Shown here: piece by piece, positions 32,403-41,269 of the stretch
Layout: every line of letters begins with the position of its first letter
How positions within the stretch are numbered: position 1 is the stretch's first letter
Source of the DNA: Spirochaetaceae bacterium
Lineage (GTDB): Bacteria > Spirochaetota > Spirochaetia > DSM-2461
Direction of reading: 5' to 3'
Assembly (NCBI GenBank): GCA_016744925.1
Contig: JADGDJ010000012.1
Location: 1 to 42,953 of the forward strand
Length of the DNA stretch: 42,953 nucleotides
The notes under the pieces: generated by a model
What the model was told of the DNA's origin: nothing
Seen by the model: only the letters and a program-made list of their open reading frames with translations
The model's database searches: none
Position numbers and translations under genes: made by a program

Positions 32403-32422
32403 TAGTGAGTAAATACCGATAG

Positions 32423-33211
32423 TTACAACATTTGCTTAAGATGAGAAGTAAGAGAACTGAGGGTCTCTAATATTCTAGCGGAATCAAGCCGTAGAAGATC
32501 ATTTAAATCAGATTCAAAGTTTTCAGGGATACAAGAACACTCGGTTTTTGCAATCTTCAGAAGTTTTTTTTCACCGGGATGATAAATTTGATTCAAGGCG
32601 AAAAGAATATCAAAATAACTCTCTAAATAGGCCGAAACTCGGTGATTGATGCTTATCAGATCATTCCTTTTAACGGCCAGTTCAATCTGATTGTAATAGG
32701 ACGATAGAATATCCTTTAAAAGAGGGAAATTTTTATCAATAATATTTTTCTGCAGTTCCACTGGGTAATCATGGGTAAAACGCTCCTGTAATGGGGAAAA
32801 TAATCCACTGTGATCCACAAGTATTTGAGATTCCAGGAAATTTCTGCAAATACAGGTGGAATACCCCACACTGGCCTGAAATTCTTCCAATACTCGTTTC
32901 AGTTCATTCTCCATCCACGAGTAAGATCTGAAAATCAATTCCACTTTAATACCCGAATCTTTTAAAATAAGACAATCCTCAGTTTCCCAAAACTGATTGT
33001 TCACTTCACTGTAACTGGAAATCTCCAAGATAAATTGATGCCGTTTTTCAACACTCAATTCACTGTTGAGGTAGAGATACAAATCCAGATCTGAATATGT
33101 ATCACTATTGTTTGCCGCCAGGGACCCGGCCAGTAAGACTGCATCTATTTCAGGAATCTCTTTTAATTTGTCTGATAGGATGTTTATAGCCCGTGTATAT
33201 TTTATATTCAT
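32423..33211 (-). CDS. nucleotidyltransferase domain protein
   Basis: 262 residues with the polymerase-beta-type nucleotidyltransferase motif at about residues 25-47 (LLAGSLAANNSDTYSDLDLY): Gly-Ser followed by the paired acidic residues Asp-x-Asp. The rest is helical, with three cysteines (STCICRNF). Members add a nucleotide to antibiotics, proteins or other substrates. The gene follows the sigma-54 response regulator by nine bases, so it is probably co-transcribed; its role in that system is unknown. AAGGAAT precedes the ATG. Confidence 0.78.
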   Translation of the reverse strand: MNIKYTRAINILSDKLKEIPEIDAVLLAGSLAANNSDTYSDLDLYLYLNSELSVEKRHQFILEISSYSEVNNQFWETEDCLILKDSGIKVELIFRSYSWMENELKRVLEEFQASVGYSTCICRNFLESQILVDHSGLFSPLQERFTHDYPVELQKNIIDKNFPLLKDILSSYYNQIELAVKRNDLISINHRVSAYLESYFDILFALNQIYHPGEKKLLKIAKTECSCIPENFESDLNDLLRLDSARILETLSSLTSHLKQML

Positions 33212-33220
33212 AAAAATTCC

Positions 33221-34597
33221 TTATAGATTCTTTTTCCATCCGTCATAACCAATATTGTGCTTCGAAATCTTGTAATTCAGAGTTCTCGGTGAGATTTTCA
33301 GTAAACGGGCCGCATCTTTTTGTACCCAGAGACATTTCTCCAGAGCCTGAAGTATGGCCTTCTTCTCTATGTCTTCGAGAGAAACACCCTCTTGGGGAAT
33401 AAAAAACTCTACAGGAGGTGAACTGGCTGTTTTTCTATCTGAAGGAAGATAAATATCCTCAGGAGAGATCTCCTCTACTGCCATAATAATGGCCCTTTCC
33501 ACTATATTTTCCAACTCTCTAATATTTCCGGGCCAGTTATAGGCCAAAAGTTTCTCTTCTGCTAAAAGGTGAATTTTATGGATCTTCTTATTCATTTTAG
33601 TCGAGTATCGAAGCATGAAAAATCTCGTGAGCTTAAGAATATCCTCTCTCCTTTCCCGGAGTGGAGGCAAATCCAGTCTGATGACATTGAGCCTGTAGAA
33701 CAGATCCTGTCGAAAATTGCCTGTGGATATTTCATCTTCCAGTATCTTATTGGTTGCCGAAATAACCCGGACATTGACCTGTTTCGTCCGACTGCTACCG
33801 AGCCGTTCAAAGGTTTGCTCCTGAAGAACCCTGAGCACTTTCGCCTGTGTTTTCAGGCTCATATCAGCTATCTCATCGAGAAAAATGGTACCACCGTCAG
33901 CCTGTTCAAAGCGTCCGATTCTCAACTTTTCGGCACCGGTGAAAGCACCCTTTTCATGACCGAAGAGTTCGCTTTCCAACAGGTCATCGGGAAGAGCCGC
34001 GCAGTTGACCCGGACAAAGGCCTTTCCGGCTCTCAAACTGTTGTAATGGATTAATCCCGCAATGAGTTCTTTTCCGGTACCCGTCTCACCGAGAACAATT
34101 ACAGAGGAATCGCTCATGGAGACTTTTTCAATAACTGTGAGAACTTCTCTAAAATGAGGGCTTTCACCTATCACTTCATGAGTTTTGTAGATGAGATTCT
34201 GCTGGCCTCGCAGATGTTGGGCTTCGAGACTGAGATGTCTGATTTCAAGAGCTTTCTCCACTTTGACATAGAGCTCGCCCTGATTAAAGGGTTTCCTGAC
34301 AAAATCAAAGGCCCCTTCTTTGATCGCCTGAATGACCGAGGAGACTTCCTCGATGGGTGATGTAACGATAAGCATAATTTCAGAATCTCTCTCGCGAATG
34401 GACCGGAGTAGGGAAAGAATATTGCCGCCGGGTACATGGACATCGCTGATGACAACATCCAGTGGTTGTTTCTGTATAAAATCCAGAGCCCGATTAAAGT
34501 CATCGACCCCCTCTATTTTATGACCGCTCCCCGTAAAAAAATGGATTGTCCGGTCTCTGAGTTTCCCATCACTATCGATCAACAGAATATTGGCCAT
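33221..34597 (-). CDS. NtrC-family sigma-54-dependent response regulator
   Basis: 458 residues. A receiver domain (1-115) with the phospho-acceptor Asp52 (VISDVHVPG) and Lys102, an AAA+ domain with GETGTGKE (170-177), the sigma-54 contact loop GAFTGA (217-222) and Walker B GTIFLDEI (236-243), then a C-terminal Fis-type helix-turn-helix (about 415-455; WVQKDAARLLKISPRTLNYK). It activates sigma-54 promoters on phosphorylation. No histidine kinase is near, so it is an orphan. It lies between a YgjP-like gene and a nucleotidyltransferase gene on the same strand, with short gaps. Confidence 0.95.
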   Translation of the reverse strand: MANILLIDSDGKLRDRTIHFFTGSGHKIEGVDDFNRALDFIQKQPLDVVISDVHVPGGNILSLLRSIRERDSEIMLIVTSPIEEVSSVIQAIKEGAFDFVRKPFNQGELYVKVEKALEIRHLSLEAQHLRGQQNLIYKTHEVIGESPHFREVLTVIEKVSMSDSSVIVLGETGTGKELIAGLIHYNSLRAGKAFVRVNCAALPDDLLESELFGHEKGAFTGAEKLRIGRFEQADGGTIFLDEIADMSLKTQAKVLRVLQEQTFERLGSSRTKQVNVRVISATNKILEDEISTGNFRQDLFYRLNVIRLDLPPLRERREDILKLTRFFMLRYSTKMNKKIHKIHLLAEEKLLAYNWPGNIRELENIVERAIIMAVEEISPEDIYLPSDRKTASSPPVEFFIPQEGVSLEDIEKKAILQALEKCLWVQKDAARLLKISPRTLNYKISKHNIGYDGWKKNL

Positions 34598-34641
34598 ACC
34601 GCTTATAATTATAGGTCTTTCTTTAGACGAATCAATATATA

Positions 34642-35139
34642 TTAAGAAGAGAGATTAAGACTGATCAAATAGAGACGCAGATCAAATTCCAATCGATAGT
34701 AATCGCCATCCATATGAACACAAAGCCTGTAAAAGTCTTTGCTGTGATCTTTTTCTTTCAAATGTGCCAACTCGTGTACCACGATCATATGAAGAAAATC
34801 TTCAGGAGCCTTTTTAAATACGGCAGCAATGCGAATTTCACTTTTCGATTTGAGATTTTTTCCCTGAACGCGGGAGACAAAACTGTGCAATCCCAGCGCA
34901 TTGTAAACAGTTTCAATACTTTCATCAAAAGAGACTTTGTGAATCGGGGCTCCTCTCTTCAAATGAGTCTTTTTTATATCCTGAACATAGGAGTAAAGAG
35001 CTTTATTTGTATTTATGGAGTGTTTATCCGGATAACGCGATGCCAGATAGGTTTCCAGCTTATTCTCTCTGATCAGGTTTTCCACCTGATCAATGACAGA
35101 TTCGGGATATCCTCTCAATAGAGACAGGTCTATATTCAT
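34642..35139 (-). CDS. YgjP-like zinc metallopeptidase-type protein (copy 2)
   Basis: A paralogue of the protein at 21455-21946, about 165 residues. The zinc core is HELAHLKEKDHSKDFYRL. Shared blocks are KALYSYVQDIKK, APIHKVSFDE, YNALGL, FKKAPEDFLHMIVVHE and DLRLYLISLN. The ATG at 35139 fits the paralogue's start; an ATG at 35148 or 35178 is possible. No ribosome binding site stands out. It precedes the sigma-54 regulator by 44 bp and may share its message. Substrate unknown. Confidence 0.78.
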   Translation of the reverse strand: MNIDLSLLRGYPESVIDQVENLIRENKLETYLASRYPDKHSINTNKALYSYVQDIKKTHLKRGAPIHKVSFDESIETVYNALGLHSFVSRVQGKNLKSKSEIRIAAVFKKAPEDFLHMIVVHELAHLKEKDHSKDFYRLCVHMDGDYYRLEFDLRLYLISLNLSS

Positions 35140-35344
35140 TGTGGTCATACTATCATAAAAAATAGACAGCCTCCACAAGTGTGAAAGCGGTCTCTAGAGA
35201 AATGCACTAAAAACTAATCCCGTGCAACGACTGTAGAATCTTCCCCCGGCACCATCCTTCCCGGAGGAAACAAAGTCTGAGATCTATACAGGTACTGGAA
35301 ATTCATTTTTTGCTTTTTCAGGAAAAATGTGCTAAACCATTTAT

Positions 35345-36286
35345 ATGAGCAAAAACAATCTGGTTTATTATCTCACCCCTGAATCAAACGCTCCTGAAAT
35401 ACAGCTTTTCCCCAATGAAATATATCTGATGGGAAGATCGCCCCACTGCAATATTTTACTTTCAGATAGTGCCGTTTCACGGGAGCACGCAAAACTTTTT
35501 TTTCGTGATGGTGCTTTTGCACTGGTGGATTTAAACAGTACAAACGGATCGAAAGTCAACGATATACCCATAGATGAATCTATTCTGGACAGTCTCGACA
35601 CATTAACCCTGGGTAGAATAAGCTTTACCTTTAAGGTTAAAGAAGTGTCACCGGGAGGCAAGACAACCCTGACTCCCGACGATACAAAAATTCTCGATAA
35701 GGACCTCGACCAGATTATAGAAGGGATGGAAAATTCTCCAGCAAAAGAGAAACTACTAGCCTTCCAGAGTACGTTCAATAAAAAGAAAAAAGATTTGATC
35801 GGTCTCGCCTACGGTGATGAATTAACAGGGCTCTACAACCGGCGGTATTTTGACCGGGAATTGGAAATAGAGATAAGAAGAGCCGTCCGCTACAATCGTC
35901 CTCTAACCCTGATAATGGTAGATATAGATCATTTTAAAAAATTCAATGATACCTATGGTCATCAGAAAGGCGATTCTGTCTTGAGAACTGTAGGGACAAT
36001 ACTCAAGGAAAACAGCCGTTCCAGCGATATTGTGTGCCGATATGGAGGTGAAGAAATCTCAATTCTGCTCCCGGAACAGGATACAAAACAGGGCATTATC
36101 GCTGCAGAAAAACTGCGCCTGGTTCTCGCAAGGGAAGCAAAAGAGATAGAAGATGTTGAGATTACCGCCAGCTTTGGTGTGGGAACCACAGGTCCCGGGA
36201 TACAAACGGGAGAGGAGCTCATATCCAAAAGCGATAAAGCTCTCTACAAAGCTAAAAAGTCCGGTAGGAACTGTACAGGTTACTGA
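35345..36286 (+). CDS. FHA-GGDEF diguanylate cyclase
   Basis: 313 residues. An FHA phosphothreonine-binding domain (about 20-95; MGRSPHCNILLSDSAVSREH, NSTNGSKVND), a short linker and a GGDEF domain from about 150: DELTGLYNRRYFD, then RSSD (225-228), a feedback-inhibition I-site RxxD, and the active-site GGEE (234-237). It makes cyclic di-GMP, probably controlled by Ser/Thr phosphorylation of a partner or itself. All active-site residues are present. The gene converges with the helicase gene, four bases apart. No ribosome binding site is clear. Confidence 0.93.
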   Translation: MSKNNLVYYLTPESNAPEIQLFPNEIYLMGRSPHCNILLSDSAVSREHAKLFFRDGAFALVDLNSTNGSKVNDIPIDESILDSLDTLTLGRISFTFKVKEVSPGGKTTLTPDDTKILDKDLDQIIEGMENSPAKEKLLAFQSTFNKKKKDLIGLAYGDELTGLYNRRYFDRELEIEIRRAVRYNRPLTLIMVDIDHFKKFNDTYGHQKGDSVLRTVGTILKENSRSSDIVCRYGGEEISILLPEQDTKQGIIAAEKLRLVLAREAKEIEDVEITASFGVGTTGPGIQTGEELISKSDKALYKAKKSGRNCTGY

Positions 36287-36290
36287 AGTA

Positions 36291-38369
36291 CTAAACGGAG
36301 TTATCCATCAGTTCAATAAGGTCGGAAACAACCGGATCTGAAGTCTCTTTTTTGGCGAAAATATTGAGGTTTTCCATGGCTCTTGTCATAGAGACGTAAA
36401 TAAGATTTCGAACCAGTTTCCCACTCTCGTCCGCTTCCAGTTCTCTGTTGTAGAACAGAATGGGTATAAAGAGCAGAACAACCGGAAGATCCAGCCCTTT
36501 GCTGGAGTGGAGCGGAGAGAGTCGGATGCTCCCTTCGGACTTGAAACTGAACTCGGGATCTTTAATATTCACTGTTGAAAACCCAGCCTCGGTGAGTTTA
36601 TCCCCTATTTTTCCAAGGAATTTTGCCGTAGGAGCCAAAATACAGATATTTTCCGGATCATATTCTATGGTATTCACGAATATTTTTACTTTCTCTATAA
36701 GGAGATCATAGAGTTCCTCCGTTTCACAGGAAGTGTAGAGCTCCGGTACGGGGCCATCGCGAAAGGCTTTGGGAGAGATGATTTTATCGTATGATGAATC
36801 ACCTTTCTTTCTGAAGCGTTCAGCCAGATCGTGTATCGGCATGGTATTCCTGAAATTGGTCCGTAAGAGTCTGACAGTTTTTCCGGTCGTGAGCTGAACC
36901 CTCTTATGAGGAGAGCCAATCCCGTAGATAGACTGATCAGAATCCCCTGCCATGATAAGGCTTATACGGGATCGCTTTTTTAGAATCTGAAGCTCAACGG
37001 GGTATAAATCCTGAGATTCATCGATAAAGATATGATCAAATTCGCCTACCTGTTCAACTGTAGAGAGAAGGATCCGCGAATAAGCCTTTGAAACTGTTTT
37101 GCTTTCAGTCATTTTCTCAACAAGGGATGTTTTTAATGCCCAAACTATTTCTCTCTGGTTCCGGGAGAGCTTGTTCTTCAGCCCTTTTCGACTGATCATC
37201 TCCCCGATGTATTCTGTTTCAGAAATATTATACCCCAGAAGAAAGTCTTCAATTTCTACCCGGAGCTGCTTTGCATCGAAAAAATCGCTTTGATTCATCT
37301 CCCGGCAGAGCTGATTAATCACCTGATAATCGATGGTTAATTCGGGGAATTCCTGCTCAAACATACTGTTGATATAACTGTCGGCAGTATTTATCCGGGA
37401 ATCGCAGTCATCGATATTCATGATATCGGAAATATAACGATCGTATTTGACCAGTGTATTGGTATAGGTGAGCAATAACATCTTTCTGTTGGCAAAGGCG
37501 AGAGTCCCCGCATTGGCCTGTTTCATCGCTTCGAGAAGAATCAGGGTTTTTCCTGTTCCGGCACCTCCTTTGACCAGAAAGTCCTTTTTAAGACTTATAC
37601 TGTGAAGCACATCTTTCTGTTCCTCGGTCAGCTCCGTGAGAGACCGTTCATAATCCATCCTGGAACGGGTGTAAAGGCTTACGCGAAGAAGATTTTTCAA
37701 ATAGCGATCGATATTTTCGTAGCGGGAAATATTGTTCTCAATCTGTTTTTTTTCCCCTTTCAGTTCATAAAGCTGATCGATCTGCTCTTGAGAACTTTTC
37801 TTCTGTATCTCCATCTCCAGACTGAGGGTCTCAATACGCGATTCGAGATATTTTTTAACGGCTTTCATCTCTTCGAATTCCCTGTACTGATCCAGGAGAA
37901 GACTATTCTCTTTTTTCAATACTACCAGTTCATTTTTGACCTTCTCAAGCTCGAAACGATCTTCAAGTCTTCCGGAACTATGATCCCATTGGTCCAGACC
38001 AGCCTTAAACTCAGTCAGAAGAGATTCATCAATTCCCGAGGCTCTGGCAAATTGGAGAAAATTAAAAGTCGCCGCTCTCACCTCTTCCAGGCTTACGGCT
38101 TCAAATTCATGCCGGATCCGGGATATGATCCTTTCCTGATCCATAATGGATTTGAAAGAACTCAGTTCGTTGAGAAATTTTCCGGGATTCTGCTCTATAA
38201 GATATTTCTTGTAATTGTAAAGATTCGTATTGAAGGTAATAGTCCAGCTCTCATCAAAATCAGGAAAGCTCCTGCGCATGTGATACTCGATAAATGAGTG
38301 AAGTGCCACAATATAGAAGGCTCCATCTGAGCCCGTAAGACTTAAAAGCCTTTCAATTTTATCCCTCAT
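36291..38369 (-). CDS. UvrD/Rep-like superfamily 1 helicase with coiled-coil N-terminus
   Basis: 692 residues. The first ~130 have a DUF4145-like helical look (VALHSFIEYHMRRSFPDFDE), then a coiled coil (about 138-225), then a superfamily 1 helicase core: Q-motif TEEQKDVL, Walker A GGAGTGKT (268-275), Walker B HIFIDESQD, motif III/IV MAGDSDQSIYG, motif V LSPLHSSKGLDLPVVLLFI and motif VI YVSMTRAMENL. The helicase part is complete but short, without the usual 2B insertions. It probably moves on or unwinds nucleic acid. It starts 14 bp after the TPR gene, so the two are co-transcribed. A defence role has been proposed for some such fusions but nothing here proves it. Confidence 0.85.
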   Translation of the reverse strand: MRDKIERLLSLTGSDGAFYIVALHSFIEYHMRRSFPDFDESWTITFNTNLYNYKKYLIEQNPGKFLNELSSFKSIMDQERIISRIRHEFEAVSLEEVRAATFNFLQFARASGIDESLLTEFKAGLDQWDHSSGRLEDRFELEKVKNELVVLKKENSLLLDQYREFEEMKAVKKYLESRIETLSLEMEIQKKSSQEQIDQLYELKGEKKQIENNISRYENIDRYLKNLLRVSLYTRSRMDYERSLTELTEEQKDVLHSISLKKDFLVKGGAGTGKTLILLEAMKQANAGTLAFANRKMLLLTYTNTLVKYDRYISDIMNIDDCDSRINTADSYINSMFEQEFPELTIDYQVINQLCREMNQSDFFDAKQLRVEIEDFLLGYNISETEYIGEMISRKGLKNKLSRNQREIVWALKTSLVEKMTESKTVSKAYSRILLSTVEQVGEFDHIFIDESQDLYPVELQILKKRSRISLIMAGDSDQSIYGIGSPHKRVQLTTGKTVRLLRTNFRNTMPIHDLAERFRKKGDSSYDKIISPKAFRDGPVPELYTSCETEELYDLLIEKVKIFVNTIEYDPENICILAPTAKFLGKIGDKLTEAGFSTVNIKDPEFSFKSEGSIRLSPLHSSKGLDLPVVLLFIPILFYNRELEADESGKLVRNLIYVSMTRAMENLNIFAKKETSDPVVSDLIELMDNSV

Positions 38370-38383
38370 GGTTATTGTACATT

Positions 38384-39850
38384 CTAATCCGCTTTGGTCT
38401 GGTTTTTAAATTCAGTCAGAAGTTCCTGAAATTCTGTGTTTTCGAGAAATTTTTCAAAAAGAGCATCTCTCTTCACATAAACCTCTACACCACTGAGCGA
38501 CAATTCAAAATACGTCCTCAGATAACTGAGAACTCCATCCAGGTTATCTTCAACAGCAGAGATGCAGGCCAGTTTATGATAGGTTTCGGGATAATCTGAT
38601 TTCAGTTCGATGACCCGGTTAAAAGATTTCACAGCATCTTCGAAATTGCCCATAGTCATGAGCGCCTTGCCGAGAAAATAATGGGCTTTCACATGAGTCG
38701 GTTCTTTATGTGTCACATCGACAAATGCCCGTAGAGCGTCATCTTCCTTTCCCATTCTCAAAAGTACTTTCGCCCGGCAGAAACGAGCTTCGAGGTCTTC
38801 AGGATGAAGTTTTATAATCCGGTCAAAAACTTCCAGGGCTTCTTCATGTTTGTCGCATTTCAGATACTCATTCCCCTGTTTATAATAGATATTCAGAGTT
38901 TCCTCTTCTTTCTGAAGCCCTTCTAGATTAATGTTACAGTTGGACTGGTCACTAAAGGGTTTTTCAGGTTTCTCTACAAATCCCAATTTGATAAGATCAA
39001 TCGCCATATTACTATAGGCTTGAACCGCTTCATCTTCCCGTCCCATTCTCAGGAGCGTATCTCCCATTTTATCGTAAGTCTGAACCGCTTCCTCTTCTCT
39101 CTTTAACATTCTCAAATCAGTACCCATTCTCTCGTAGGCTTTCGGGAAATCCGGTCTCTGTTCGATCGCTCTGTTATAGGCATCGACAGCCTCTTCGTGT
39201 TTGTCTACTTTTTCAAGCTCAAAACCCAGGTTGCACCAGGCTTCGGGGAAAAAAGGAGAATATTCGATGGCTTTTCTATAACATTGGATTCCCTTATCAC
39301 TCTTGTTCATATATCCGTAGGACACAGCCATATTAAAACAGGCTTCGGCATATTCGGTATCCATGAGTAATGCTTTTTCAAAAGCGAGTATGGAATCTTC
39401 AAATCGATTATCGTATTGTGCTTCCAGACCTTTTATAAGCCAGTCCCTAGCCATATAATCCCGTTCCATTCGGGTCAATTCTATAATTTTACGGTTGTAT
39501 ACCTGTATTTTCTTAATTTCCTGTTTCACACACTCATCAGTCTCGGCGGAGAGAGCTTTGATGCTCTCACGGTATTTTTCAATAAGCTGTTTCTTTATAG
39601 CGTTTAGTTCTCGGGATATTTTCCGTTTAAATGAAGCATTGCTACCGAGTATCGCCAGAAAAATAATGACTCCCACTATAGCGTAGAGAAGTAATTTATA
39701 TTCATTGACTTCAACGAGTTTCGCCTGGAGGATACTGACCAGACTCTCCAATTCGCGAATTCTTTCCTGCAGATCTGCCGTTAAGTCCCGGGCGAATATA
39801 TGTAAAGGAAAAGGGAGTAGATAACAAAAAAACATGATCGATTTTTTCAT
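38384..39850 (-). CDS. membrane-anchored TPR-repeat protein
   Basis: 488 residues. A signal-like N-terminus, a membrane helix (about 54-70: LLLYAIVGVIIFLAIL), a coiled coil (about 75-130) and then many tetratricopeptide repeats (about 145-445; AEACFNMAVSYGYMNKSDKG, PEAWCNLGFELEKVDKHEEA, KAHYFLGKALMTMGNFEDAV). Such repeats bind other proteins. It lies just upstream of the helicase gene, and the pair may function together. Cys-rich positions are not notable. The N-terminal 20 residues have a possible signal anchor. Confidence 0.82.
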   Translation of the reverse strand: MKKSIMFFCYLLPFPLHIFARDLTADLQERIRELESLVSILQAKLVEVNEYKLLLYAIVGVIIFLAILGSNASFKRKISRELNAIKKQLIEKYRESIKALSAETDECVKQEIKKIQVYNRKIIELTRMERDYMARDWLIKGLEAQYDNRFEDSILAFEKALLMDTEYAEACFNMAVSYGYMNKSDKGIQCYRKAIEYSPFFPEAWCNLGFELEKVDKHEEAVDAYNRAIEQRPDFPKAYERMGTDLRMLKREEEAVQTYDKMGDTLLRMGREDEAVQAYSNMAIDLIKLGFVEKPEKPFSDQSNCNINLEGLQKEEETLNIYYKQGNEYLKCDKHEEALEVFDRIIKLHPEDLEARFCRAKVLLRMGKEDDALRAFVDVTHKEPTHVKAHYFLGKALMTMGNFEDAVKSFNRVIELKSDYPETYHKLACISAVEDNLDGVLSYLRTYFELSLSGVEVYVKRDALFEKFLENTEFQELLTEFKNQTKAD

Positions 39851-39919
39851 AACAAAATTAGTATATATTTATAGCGAATCTATTGCTATAAAAAATGTTA
39901 TTTCATTTACAAAAAAATA

Positions 39920-39943
39920 GGGCTGTCTCTATATGGACAGCCC
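39920..39943 (-). terminator. rho-independent terminator
   Basis: GGGCTGTC/GACAGCCC, 8-bp stem with an 8-nt loop, followed on the minus strand by TATTTTTTTG. It ends the message of the gene at 39964-40494. Confidence 0.85.
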
Positions 39944-39963
39944 CGATATGAACAGAACAGAAA

Positions 39964-40494
39964 TTAGAGTAATATAGTATCCTGATTGATATCAGCAAAA
40001 CTATCGATAATCATAGTTGTAGCCTGTTCTACCATATCCTCCTGCTCTTCGAGAGAGAGAGAATCGGGGCATACTACAATTTTATATATGGGGGAAGTCT
40101 GTTTGATCGGACCTCCATTAAACACAATACCCCTATCGAGCATTACATCTTCAGACAGGGCGCAGCCCTCTTTAGTCAGGGTTTCCGGCACATCCTGCCT
40201 GAAACCGATGCTTGTATAATCTACTTTCCGATCACCATCCAGTACGGGACCGATGCTTATAAGAGAACCGGAATAAGTTAGAGCCAGAGATCCCCTTTCA
40301 TCTCCACTGCCGAAAAGACCGACTTCTTCCATTCCCAGATTGAACATCTGCTCTTTGAAAGATTCTTCTTTCTCCATCCATCCATTAACAAGGCGATCCA
40401 TTGTCTCTTCGTCCGATTCCAAACCGAATGTTTTGATTACGCTATGTAAATGCCTCTGTATGTTTTCAGGGATTCCTTCAATCATTGATTCCAT
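39964..40494 (-). CDS. unknown soluble protein
   Basis: 176 residues from ATG 40494, with AAGGAG eight bases upstream (the frame is open to 40542 but without a site). It looks alpha-beta and acidic, with a central strand region (GDERGSLALTYSGSLISIGP) and a helical C-terminus (SLEEQEDMVEQATTMIIDSF). No family recognised. It is divergent from the FHA-LuxR gene, 133 bp apart, and has its own strong terminator, so it is a single-gene transcript. The neighbour may control it, but this is a guess. Confidence 0.7.
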   Translation of the reverse strand: MESMIEGIPENIQRHLHSVIKTFGLESDEETMDRLVNGWMEKEESFKEQMFNLGMEEVGLFGSGDERGSLALTYSGSLISIGPVLDGDRKVDYTSIGFRQDVPETLTKEGCALSEDVMLDRGIVFNGGPIKQTSPIYKIVVCPDSLSLEEQEDMVEQATTMIIDSFADINQDTILL

Positions 40495-40627
40495 AAATAT
40501 TCTCCTTAACAAGTTGTTCCCGGCTACCAGCCCCTTATGCAAGAAAATATACCCCCGAAATCAGCGTAAATAAATGTGCCATTTGGTATGAACTGGGATA
40601 TGATATATGTGAACGGAGTTTTTTTTT

Positions 40628-41203
40628 ATGGAAAAAGACAGCAACAGGATACAGTGGTTCCTCGAAGGGGAATTGAGAGATAATTCGCCATGGATTATTC
40701 CCTTACACAATAATTTCTCAATCGGCAGACTGGAAACATGTGATCTGATTTTATCATCCTCATCAGTATCGAGAAAACACGCCCGATTGGCTATGAATGA
40801 AAATGATCTCATGATTACTGATTTGCAAAGCAGTAATGGTACATACATCAACGGTAAGCAGCTGGATGGACAAAATATACTGAGAAACGGTGATCTTTTA
40901 AAAATAGGGATCAGTGAATTTAAAGTCTATTCGAAAGAGGTCGTCCGGAGAGATCTGAACGATCATACCTTTGTCGGTTTTATCGATGGCGGTCAGACTT
41001 TTGAAGAATTCTACAGTTTATCCGCAAGAGAGACGGAGATTCTCTTTTTTCTGATTAAGGGATTCAATCTACAGGAGATCGGAGAAAAACTGTTTATCAC
41101 TCCGGGCACTGTGAAAAATCACGTTTTAAAAATCTATAAAAAAACAGCCTGCCACTCAAGAATTGAACTGTCAACGAAACACACAGAGTACAAATCCAAC
41201 TAA
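40628..41203 (+). CDS. FHA-LuxR fusion transcriptional regulator
   Basis: 191 residues. An N-terminal FHA domain (about 25-100: FSIGRLETCDLILSSSSVSR, KHARL, SSNGTYINGKQ) is joined to a C-terminal LuxR-type helix-turn-helix (about 130-190: SARETEILFFLIKGFNLQEI, GTVKNHVLKIYKK). FHA domains bind phosphothreonine, so DNA binding may be controlled by Ser/Thr phosphorylation. No receiver domain or kinase is present. It faces away from the unknown gene at 39964. No ribosome binding site is obvious; only a T-rich run precedes the ATG. Confidence 0.9.
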   Translation: MEKDSNRIQWFLEGELRDNSPWIIPLHNNFSIGRLETCDLILSSSSVSRKHARLAMNENDLMITDLQSSNGTYINGKQLDGQNILRNGDLLKIGISEFKVYSKEVVRRDLNDHTFVGFIDGGQTFEEFYSLSARETEILFFLIKGFNLQEIGEKLFITPGTVKNHVLKIYKKTACHSRIELSTKHTEYKSN

Positions 41204-41206
41204 AAA

Positions 41207-41261
41207 GTCTTTCAAAGGTACCGATCAAAAAGGAGAGAAAATCCTGAAACCTTTGAAAGAC
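41207..41261 (-). terminator. long inverted repeat, terminator for the minus-strand pump operon
   Basis: GTCTTTCAAAGGT/ACCTTTGAAAGAC, 13-bp perfect arms with a 29-nt loop that itself has a short AGGA/TCCT pairing. On the minus strand it is followed by TTTTTAG. It ends the TolC/RND message; no T-tract lies on the plus side. Confidence 0.6.
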
Positions 41262-41269
41262 GAAAATAT

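Noticed and set aside
37602-38297. 231-codon plus-strand frame
   Set aside because: Antisense to the coiled-coil region of the helicase gene; its codon pattern is a shadow.
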